A stretch of 64,000 nt of DNA, from contig NZ_JABJQY010000002.1 of assembly GCF_013155375.1 (NCBI RefSeq), positions 558,001-622,000 of the forward strand, in the 5' to 3' direction. This document shows positions 58,251 to 64,000 of the stretch, piece after piece. A program made the translations under genes and the position numbers. The notes under the pieces were generated by a model. That model was not told the DNA's origin, did no database searches, and saw only the letters and a program-made list of their open reading frames with translations. Origin of the DNA: Nocardioides sp. zg-1308 (GTDB lineage: Bacteria > Actinomycetota > Actinomycetes > Propionibacteriales > Nocardioidaceae). How positions within the stretch are numbered: the stretch's first letter is position 1; every line of letters starts with the position of its first letter.

Positions 58251-58275
58251 CAGGGTGAGCCTGAGGCTCACCCTG
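58251..58275 (-). terminator. Terminator of the tRNA-Glu/Asp transcript
   Basis: CAGGGTGAGCC, TGA loop, GGCTCACCCTG: a perfect 11-bp stem 14 bp after the encoded CCA of tRNA-Asp. Confidence 0.8.
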
Positions 58276-58288
58276 CTCGGTCATGCGT

Positions 58289-58365
58289 TGGCGACCCCGA
58301 CGGGACTCGAACCCGCGGCCTCCGCCGTGACAGGGCGGCGCGCTAACCAACTGCGCTACGGGGCC
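58289..58365 (-). tRNA. tRNA-Asp (GTC), CCA encoded
   Basis: A 74-base cloverleaf from 58365 to 58292 with encoded CCA to 58289: acceptor GGCCCCG/CGGGGTC, D-arm GCGC/GCGC, anticodon loop CTGTCAC (GTC), T-arm GCGGG/CCCGT. It follows tRNA-Glu on the same strand. Confidence 0.95.
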
Positions 58366-58457
58366 AGGTGGAACTTCGGTGGAACTGGTGAAGCGGGTGG
58401 AACTCTAACCCATGGTCTCCGGCGCCACACAATCGGCGGCACCCTCGCCCCGGGTCG

Positions 58458-58530
58458 CACCCCCAACCGGATTCGAACCGGCGCTACCGCCGTGAAAGGG
58501 CGGGGTCCTGGGCCGCTAGACGATGGGGGC
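58458..58530 (-). tRNA. tRNA-Glu (TTC)
   Basis: A 73-base tRNA with acceptor GCCCCCA/TGGGGGT, anticodon loop CTTTCAC (anticodon TTC), and a T-arm GCCGG/CCGGT with TTCGAAT. It precedes tRNA-Asp by 92 bp. Confidence 0.94.
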
Positions 58531-58678
58531 CAGCTCACCGGGCGGGCCCGATCGAGCGTCGACCAGCATAGGGCCACCGCGCTCCGGCCTCCCAACCAAC
58601 GGGTCCGACCGGGTGATTGGGGACACGACTTCGCAAGACTGCCAGCGATTTGCCACTCGACTTTACTAAACTTGCCGC

Positions 58679-59071
58679 GTGAGCCAGGAGTCACGGGAGC
58701 TGCGCTTCCTCGTCGTCGATGACAACGAGGACATCCGTGACGTCTTCTGCCGGCTCATCGAGCGTGCCGGGCACGTCGCGTCCACCGCCGTCGACGGCAT
58801 GGACGCGGTCGAGAAGCTGGAGGTCGAGTCCTTCGACGTGATGCTTCTCGACCTCACCATGCCGCGCATGAACGGCGTCGACGTGGTGCGGTGGCTCCGG
58901 GCTCGTCCGGAGGTCGCTCCGACGATGAAGATCGTGGTGATCAGCGCCTGGGCCGGCGAGCACCGAGCCGTCCTCCAGGAGCTGGGAATCGTCACCGTGA
59001 TGCAGAAACCGCTGCGCATCCAGCAGCTGAGCGACCTGATCGAGCAAACCCTGCGCGACTCGGAGGCCTGA
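58679..59071 (+). CDS. Single-domain response regulator (CheY-like)
   Basis: A 130-residue receiver with no output domain. The acidic pair is Asp14-Asp15, the phosphoacceptor Asp58 lies in LLDLTMPRMNG, the switch Ser89 in VVISAW and the conserved Lys110 in QKP. GTG 58679 stands seven bases after TAAACT (58667-58672), so the message may be leaderless. A GAF histidine kinase 1.4 kb downstream is a candidate partner. Confidence 0.88.
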   Translation: MSQESRELRFLVVDDNEDIRDVFCRLIERAGHVASTAVDGMDAVEKLEVESFDVMLLDLTMPRMNGVDVVRWLRARPEVAPTMKIVVISAWAGEHRAVLQELGIVTVMQKPLRIQQLSDLIEQTLRDSEA

Positions 59072-59222
59072 ACCCGGCCCTGTCCCGTTTCCGGGTGCTG
59101 GTCCCCGAGTGGTCCAGAGTCCGTGACCCATCCCTGAACGCACCACCGGGTCCCGATCTCTGGAGTGTCACCCCGCGAGCCGTCCGGTTCGCACCAACCC
59201 CAACACAACCCTGGAGAAGCCC

Positions 59223-59318
59223 ATGATGAAGCGCATCCGCACCCACCTCGACTCCAAGCGTGCCGCCACCCAGCTGCAGGCCGCCTACGCGTGGCGCCCC
59301 GCGCCGCCGCGTGGCTGA
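59223..59318 (+). CDS. Small basic ORF (31 aa)
   Basis: A 31-codon frame with a good ribosome site (TGGAGAAGCCC before ATG 59223). It reads MMKRIRTHLDSKRAATQLQ and then YAWRPAPPRG: a short basic amphipathic helix and a Pro-rich tail. No family is recognised. It lies between the response regulator and the P450-like gene on the same strand. Translation is plausible, not proven. Confidence 0.45.
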   Translation: MMKRIRTHLDSKRAATQLQAAYAWRPAPPRG

Positions 59319-59353
59319 CGCTCGGGGGACTCACCACCCGTGAGGCACCCCTA

Positions 59354-60478
59354 GTGGTGCACGTGGGCAGCGCCGAGTCGGCCGGTGGCCGGCTCGGCGC
59401 TGTCCTCTCCGCTCCGCGGACCGGGGCCGTCGCGCTCGGTCCCCACGGCCCCTGGCTGGCCACGACCCCCGGCCTGGCCAAGCGGGTCCTGACCGACCCC
59501 GCCTCCTTCGACTTCCCCGGCGACGTCAGCCGCAGCGGCGACCTGTCCGGGAGCACCGGCGACACGCGGTCCGGGCACACGGTCTTCGCGCCCCTGGCCG
59601 CCGAGGACGTCGCGCGCGGCCGGGCGGTCTTCGGCGACGAGTGGCGCGCAGCCCTCCTCGCGCACGACCGCTCCGAGCCCGCGACGCCGTACGACGCCAT
59701 GGCGCTGCTGCGTCGCCCCGTGGCCCGGTCGACCGCCGCCGCCGTGCTCCCGGGCCTCGCCACGCCGGAGCGTGACCTCGTGGCGGACCTCGTCCTCGCC
59801 TGGGTCGACGCCCTCGGTCCCGTCATCGCGGCGCGGCGACCGCCGCACCGGTGGAGCCGCGCCCGGCGGGCCGAGCGCGTCACGCGCGTCGCCCTCGAGG
59901 ACGCGCTCGACCCGGTCGCCGACCGCGACCGGTCCGCCACCCAGCTCGCGACCATGCTGGCGGCCGGGACGCAGGTCCCGGTCGCGGCCGGCGCGTGGCT
60001 CATCGCCTGGCTGGCCCAGCACCCGTCGGAGGCGCCGGGAGAGACCGTCGACCCCGTCCACGCGGTGTGGGAGACCCTGCGGCTGACGCCGCCCACCTGG
60101 GTCACCGCACGCATCACGACTGCGGAGGTCGACCTCGACGGACAGCTCGTCCCGCAGGGCCGCGTCGTCCTGGTGAGCCCCCTCCTCCTGGGCCGCTCGG
60201 AGGAGCTGGTGCCCGGCGACGGCGAGCGCCTGGCGGACTTCGACCCCGCCCGCTGGACCGACCCGGACCGGCGCCCGGGCGCGTGGCTCCCGTTCGGCGC
60301 GGGACCACACGCGTGCCCGGGCCGTACCCTCGGTCTGGCGCAGCTGGTCCACGTGGCACAGTGGGCCAGCGCCCAGGAAATCGCCCTGGTGGAGGACGTC
60401 TCGGTCGACCAGAGTCGGGGCATCCTTCCCTCGCCGTGCCGCTTCACCCTTGCCCCGAGGAGGGGGCCGTCACCGTGA
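59354..60478 (+). CDS. Cytochrome P450-like protein lacking the usual I-helix acid/alcohol pair
   Basis: A protein of about 374 residues from GTG 59354 (GTG 59357 also possible). The haem loop FGAGPHACPG puts the thiolate ligand near residue 321, and ExxR is ETLR (Glu240, Arg243). The I helix reads AGTQVPVAAGAW where active monooxygenases have AG(x)(D/E)T: Gln and Val stand in for the acid and Thr. The N-terminus is about 30-50 residues shorter than usual. Its stop overlaps a histidine-kinase start, so it may be a haem sensor, a peroxygenase or a modified enzyme. Confidence 0.78.
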   Translation: MVHVGSAESAGGRLGAVLSAPRTGAVALGPHGPWLATTPGLAKRVLTDPASFDFPGDVSRSGDLSGSTGDTRSGHTVFAPLAAEDVARGRAVFGDEWRAALLAHDRSEPATPYDAMALLRRPVARSTAAAVLPGLATPERDLVADLVLAWVDALGPVIAARRPPHRWSRARRAERVTRVALEDALDPVADRDRSATQLATMLAAGTQVPVAAGAWLIAWLAQHPSEAPGETVDPVHAVWETLRLTPPTWVTARITTAEVDLDGQLVPQGRVVLVSPLLLGRSEELVPGDGERLADFDPARWTDPDRRPGAWLPFGAGPHACPGRTLGLAQLVHVAQWASAQEIALVEDVSVDQSRGILPSPCRFTLAPRRGPSP

Positions 60479-61794
60479 CCGAGCATCCCGCCCTGCAGGA
60501 CACGACTGTCTGCGGGCCGGTCTCCCCGGAGGCCGCCGCCCTCGCCGGCACCATCCTCTCGGGTGCGATCAGCGTGGACGACGGCATCGGCCGGATCGCC
60601 ACCCACTTCCTCACCGAGCCACGGGTCGAGGCGGTGGTGGCCGCGCTGACCATCTTCGCGCCGGAGGACGCCACGGGCTGGGTGAAGCTCGGCGGGCGGG
60701 CGTGGGTGCGCGAGTGGCTGCGAGCGGAGGACGACCGCTCGGTCCTCCCGCCCAGCGGCGCCGGTCCGGACGCGGCGCTGAGCATGCCGTGGGTCTCGCG
60801 GCACGCGCGCGCCCACGGGCTGGCCGCCGTCGTGGACAGGTCCGCCATCCCGGAGGAGCGCGACCGCGTCGAGCTCGAGCGGATGCGGGTGCGCAGCCTG
60901 GTGGCGACGACCTTCCTCTCGCGAGGCGAGATGTTCGGCAGCATGTCGGTCGTCAGCGGCGACACCGGCTCGTGGCCGCAGACCCTCATCGACGACCTGC
61001 GCCTGCTCAACGCCGCCCTGACCTCGCGGATCATGCTGGAGCAGTCCCGGCGGGCGCTGGCCGAGGCCATCGACGCGGGCGCCGAGGCCCAGCTCGGCTA
61101 CCAGCACTTCTTCGGCTCGGTCGGCCACGAGCTGCGTACGCCCCTCGCGTCGGTCATGGGCTACACCGAGGTGCTCCTCGACGACGCCGAGCACGGGCCC
61201 GCGGAGTCGGTGGCGGCGGGCATGCGTCGCGACGGGCCGGTGATGCTCCGCGCCTGCGAGCAGCTGCTCACCATCGTCGACGGACTGCTCGGAGCCGGCC
61301 GCGCGCTCGGCAGCGACGACCAGCGCCAGGACGTCTCGGTCGCCGACGCGGTGGCCGACGTCGTCCACTGGCACCGCAACCCGGCCCAGGCCGCCGGCGT
61401 CTCGGTCGACGCCGACATCGACCCGGCGGCGACGGCCTGGGCCCACCCGTCCGGCGTGCGCCAGGTGCTCAGCAACCTGCTCGGCAACGCGATCGCCCAC
61501 CACCGCCCGACGGGCGGGTCGGTCCACCTGTCCACGTCTTCCCTGCTCGGCGAGAGCGGCCGGCCGATGGTGCGCATCATCGTCCGCGACGACGGCCCGG
61601 GGCTCACCCCGGAGCAGCTCCAGCACGCCTTCGAGCCGTTCGTGCGCTTCGCCGCGCCCGGCACGACGGGGAGCGGGCTCGGGCTCTCGATGTCCCGCAC
61701 GATCGCCGAGCGTGACGGCGGAGCGGTGCGCGGGGAGTCGACCGCGGACACCGGCTCGTCGTTCTGGGTCGAGCTGCCGGTGCGCAGGTCCTGA
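60475..61794 (+). CDS. GAF-domain sensor histidine kinase coupled to the P450-like gene
   Basis: A 439-residue soluble kinase. Residues 20-190 form a GAF-like sensor (ALAGTILSGAISVDDGIGRIA, SLVATTFLSRGEMFGSMSV), then HisKA with GSVGHELRTPLASVMGY and a HATPase (NLLGNAIAHHRPTGG, TGSGLGLSMSRTI). There is no membrane segment. GTG 60475 overlaps the P450-like stop (GTGA). A GGAGG site lies just upstream. Confidence 0.87.
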   Translation: MTEHPALQDTTVCGPVSPEAAALAGTILSGAISVDDGIGRIATHFLTEPRVEAVVAALTIFAPEDATGWVKLGGRAWVREWLRAEDDRSVLPPSGAGPDAALSMPWVSRHARAHGLAAVVDRSAIPEERDRVELERMRVRSLVATTFLSRGEMFGSMSVVSGDTGSWPQTLIDDLRLLNAALTSRIMLEQSRRALAEAIDAGAEAQLGYQHFFGSVGHELRTPLASVMGYTEVLLDDAEHGPAESVAAGMRRDGPVMLRACEQLLTIVDGLLGAGRALGSDDQRQDVSVADAVADVVHWHRNPAQAAGVSVDADIDPAATAWAHPSGVRQVLSNLLGNAIAHHRPTGGSVHLSTSSLLGESGRPMVRIIVRDDGPGLTPEQLQHAFEPFVRFAAPGTTGSGLGLSMSRTIAERDGGAVRGESTADTGSSFWVELPVRRS

Positions 61795-61850
61795 GCCGCG
61801 CCGAGCCGATTCCGCACCGCCCCCGTCGCTGTTGTATTCTCGTCCCGCTT

Positions 61851-61924
61851 GGGCAGGTAGCTCAGTTGGTACGAGCGATCGCCTGAAAAGTGATAGGTCG
61901 GCGGTTCGACCCCGCCCCTGCCCA
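61851..61924 (+). tRNA. tRNA-Phe (GAA)
   Basis: A 74-base tRNA: acceptor GGGCAGG/CCTGCCC, anticodon loop CTGAAAA (anticodon GAA), T-arm GGCGG/CCGCC with TTCGACC. In mycobacteria tRNA-Glu, -Asp and -Phe are contiguous on one strand; here Phe is 3.3 kb away on the other strand. Confidence 0.95.
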
Positions 61925-61931
61925 CAAGCAC

Positions 61932-61968
61932 AGAAGGGCCCCGACCACGTCCCGGTCGGGGCCTTTCT
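61932..61968. terminator. Bidirectional terminator between tRNA-Phe and pstB2
   Basis: A 15-bp stem (AGAAGGGCCCCGACC pairing with GGTCGGGGCCTTTCT, one mismatch) with a 7-base loop. The TTTCT end suits the plus strand, AGAA the minus. Confidence 0.75.
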
Positions 61969-61989
61969 GCGTCTCGGCGGTGCGTGTCG

Positions 61990-62841
61990 TCAGCCGAACC
62001 GTCCGTTGACGTAGTCGGAGGTGCGCTGGTCGCGCGGGCTGGAGAACATCGCCTCGGTGTCGCCGTGCTCGACGATGACCCCCGGCGTGCCCTGCGAGGC
62101 CAGGAAGAAGGCGCAGGTGTCCGAGACGCGGGCCGCCTGCTGCATGTTGTGCGTGACGATGACGACCGTGACCTGTCGCGCCAGGTCCTTCATCGTCTCC
62201 TCGATGACCCGTGTGGACGTCGGGTCGAGGGCCGAGCACGGCTCGTCCATGAGCAGCACGCGGGGCTTGATGGCCAGCGAGCGCGCGATGCAGAGGCGTT
62301 GCTGCTGGCCGCCGGAGAGGCCGCCGCCGGGGCTGTCGAGACGGTCCTTCACCTCGTTCCACAGACCCCCGCGGACCAGGCACTCCTCGACGAGCTCCTC
62401 CTTGGCCGACCTCCCCAGCCTCGTCCCGGTCAGCCGCAGCCCGGCCACCACGTTCTCCCGGATGGACATCGCCGGGAACGGGTTCGGCTTCTGGAAGACC
62501 ATGCCGATGGCACGGCGCGCGTCGGTCAGCTTGCGCTGGGGGTCGTAGATGTCATCGCCGTCGAGCAGCACCTCACCGGCCAGCGCCGCAGACGGGACCA
62601 GCTCGTGCATCCGGTTGAGGATGCGGAGGAAGGTGGACTTCCCGCAGCCCGACGGGCCGATGAGGGCGGTGATGCCCGAGGCGGGCATGGTGAGCGACAC
62701 CCGGTCGAGGACCTGGTGGCTGCCGAACCACGCGGTGATGTCGCGGGCCTCGAGGGTCGCAGGGCCGGCCGGTGGAGCTCCGCCGCTCGGCGCGGCAGGG
62801 GCGGCGGGGACGGCGGAGGCGGGCAGCGTGGACTGGGGCAT
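61990..62841 (-). CDS. pstB: Second phosphate ABC transporter ATPase (PstB-like)
   Basis: A 283-residue PstB paralogue of 45214-46089. It has [22 protein letters not shown] and [17 protein letters not shown]; the Pro/Ala-rich first 30 residues are extra. It follows a PstS-like gene with Ig-like repeats by 126 bp. Neither pstC nor pstA is next to it inside the window. A hairpin lies between. Confidence 0.9.
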   Translation of the reverse strand: MPQSTLPASAVPAAPAAPSGGAPPAGPATLEARDITAWFGSHQVLDRVSLTMPASGITALIGPSGCGKSTFLRILNRMHELVPSAALAGEVLLDGDDIYDPQRKLTDARRAIGMVFQKPNPFPAMSIRENVVAGLRLTGTRLGRSAKEELVEECLVRGGLWNEVKDRLDSPGGGLSGGQQQRLCIARSLAIKPRVLLMDEPCSALDPTSTRVIEETMKDLARQVTVVIVTHNMQQAARVSDTCAFFLASQGTPGVIVEHGDTEAMFSSPRDQRTSDYVNGRFG

Positions 62842-62913
62842 GGCGGGATCTTCTTCGCGTCGGGGAGCTGGGGCGGGGCCCGGGCGGGGTCACCTCCGTG
62901 ACCGGTCCGGGAT

Positions 62914-62948
62914 GGAGGCGGGCGGCTGTCAGCGGACCGCCCGCCTCC
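62914..62948 (-). terminator. Hairpin between the PstS-like gene and second pstB
   Basis: GGAGGCGGGCGG pairs perfectly with CCGCCCGCCTCC (12 bp) around an 11-base loop. It lies between the two genes and may hold back pstB expression relative to the binding protein, as in many transporter operons. Confidence 0.6.
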
Positions 62949-62967
62949 GACTCGGGAGGGTCGGGCG

Positions 62968-64000
62968 TCACTTGATGGTGATGACGAACCTGACCTTCGA
63001 CGCGGCGAACGACGCGTTGCCGGCGTACTCCGCAACGAGCTTGTTCTTGCCCTTCGCGAGCGCCTTCAGGGTGACCGTGGCGACGCCACCGGTGACCTTG
63101 CCCTTGCCGACGGTCTTCTTGCCGAGCTTGATGACGACCTTGCCGGCGGCCTTGCCGGCAGCGGACTCCTTGACCTTGACCTTGCCCTTGACGGCGGCGC
63201 CCTTGGCGTAGCTCTTCTTGAACGACACCGCCAGCTTGGTCGCGGCCTTGGTGGTGGGGGTGGTGACCGGGACCGGGGCGGCAGCCCTCACCGTGACGTC
63301 GACCGGGGCGGAGGTGGAGCCGTTGAAGGCCGCGCCGGTGGGCGTGAAGGTGGCGGTGACCTGGTGCACGCCGGGGGTGAGCCCGGTGGCGGTGTAGGTC
63401 GCGCGACCGCCGGTGACGACGCCCTGGCCCTTGACGGCGCCGTCGACGGAGAACGCCACGACGCCCTGGGGCTTGAGCTGCCCGCCGCCGCCGACGGTGG
63501 CGGTGAGGGTCGCCGCACCAGCGGCGTTGGAGGTGCCGGCGACGGTCGTGGTGGTGGTGACCTTGGCGGTCAGCAGGTCACTGGCCGCGGTGGCCGTCGT
63601 GGTGGCCACGCCGCACTTGCCGCCCTGGGCGGAGGAGAGCAGCTGCTCGAAGCCCGCGTCGAGGATCAGCGAGGCGGCGGCCGGCGAGCAGACGTAGCCG
63701 TTGGGGCCGAACAGGCCCTGCGCCCAGGCGCTGCCGGCGTCGGCCTGCCGGACCACGTTGTAGAGCGCGCGACCCACCTGCCAGCCCTGCTCGATGCGCA
63801 GGGTGCCGAGCAGGCCCGCACGGCCCACGGAGAACGGCGCGATCGCGTTGGGGTCGGACTTGATCGGGGCGTCGTCGTGCTCCTGCACGAAGGTGACGGC
63901 GGGCCCGTAGGTGACGGTCGAGCCCTTGATCTTGTCGAGCTCCTTCTTGAAGAAGTCACCCGTGCCGGAGCTCGTCTGCGGGGCGAGCGGCTTGATGACG
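62968..64000 (-). CDS. PstS-like substrate-binding protein with Ig-like repeats (5' truncated by window)
   Basis: At least 343 residues; the true start lies beyond the window. The visible N-terminal part (LAPQTSSGTGDFFKKELDKI, IAPFSVGRAGLLG, GWQVGRALYN) matches the C-terminal half of PstS-type proteins, including the SGT phosphate-binding turn. From about the Cys-containing AQGGKCGVA on, two Ig-like beta domains follow (TTVAGTSNAAGAATLTATV, VTTPTTKAATKLAVSFKK) ending with KVRFVITIK. Lys-rich Ig tails like this also occur in the 733-residue protein. It probably binds phosphate outside the cell. Confidence 0.78.
   Translation of the reverse strand, partial: VIKPLAPQTSSGTGDFFKKELDKIKGSTVTYGPAVTFVQEHDDAPIKSDPNAIAPFSVGRAGLLGTLRIEQGWQVGRALYNVVRQADAGSAWAQGLFGPNGYVCSPAAASLILDAGFEQLLSSAQGGKCGVATTTATAASDLLTAKVTTTTTVAGTSNAAGAATLTATVGGGGQLKPQGVVAFSVDGAVKGQGVVTGGRATYTATGLTPGVHQVTATFTPTGAAFNGSTSAPVDVTVRAAAPVPVTTPTTKAATKLAVSFKKSYAKGAAVKGKVKVKESAAGKAAGKVVIKLGKKTVGKGKVTGGVATVTLKALAKGKNKLVAEYAGNASFAASKVRFVITIK

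Overview
The window is high-GC actinobacterial chromosome, most like Nocardioides or a close relative in the Propionibacteriales. The supporting content is an F420-dependent NADPH reductase, mycothiol synthase (mshD), an orphan GlnR, an HbhA-like Lys/Ala-rich protein with its mycobacterial-type neighbours, a DUF4012 protein, SseC (DUF1416), a FABP/nitrobindin-like protein, many GTG starts and several apparently leaderless promoters. Nothing looks like a phage, a transposase or a CRISPR array.

Layout. 0-5.5 kb: VanZ-like fragment, HprK-like/PqqD-like fusion, acyl-CoA dehydrogenase, F420 reductase, DJ-1/PfpI protein and a divergent RibD_C/DHPS-like pair. 5.5-13.9 kb: nucleotide-sugar cluster (galE, two gmd-type genes, rfbA, DUF4012, rfbB, rmlC-rmlD fusion). 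13.9-15.4 kb: DUF2516/HbhA-like/XRE block with a palindromic operator. 15.5-24.3 kb: asparaginase, an APS kinase with a degenerate ATP-sulfurylase domain, LMW phosphatase, TauE exporter, BKACE, dtd, a GH16 lipoprotein and cysDN. 24.3-27.7 kb: XRE-TPR regulator, a 39-codon secreted-peptide gene that ordinary gene calling would miss, and a PAS histidine kinase. 27.8-30.3 kb: sulfur-transfer operon with a Cys-containing leader peptide. 30.4-40.8 kb: large secreted repeat protein, moaD-like gene, glnR, M48 peptidase, mshD, ygfZ, MFS/ArsR, Fur, FABP and DsrE. 40.9-50 kb: phosphate block (ppk, DUF47-pit, pstSCAB, mutT1) with PHO-box-like repeats. 50-58.2 kb: csp, M81 peptidase, cutC, Usp, a frameshifted GNAT, tRNA-Lys, ndh, an RsbW-like ATPase with a SigB-like promoter, two crcB and a minimal metallopeptidase. 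58.3-61.9 kb: tRNA-Glu and tRNA-Asp, then CheY-like/small ORF/P450-like/GAF-kinase, then tRNA-Phe. 62-64 kb: second pstB behind a PstS-like protein with Ig-like repeats, cut by the window end.

How the genes work together. Sulfur metabolism recurs (cysDN, CysC-like, TauE, rhodanese/SseC/thioredoxin, DsrE, MoaD-like), as does phosphate economy (ppk, pit, pst, second pstB). The surface-sugar cluster should make dTDP-L-rhamnose and a GDP-6-deoxy-4-keto sugar.

Most unusual: (1) a possible peptide-signalling module in which an XRE-TPR regulator converges on a tiny secreted-peptide gene and both upstream regions carry the same TTGGCAAA-type motif; (2) a P450-like protein lacking the usual I-helix acid/alcohol pair, translationally coupled to a GAF histidine kinase and lying between tRNA genes that are contiguous in mycobacteria; (3) an 80-bp extragenic repeat in two inverted copies. 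Their functions are inferred from sequence alone.
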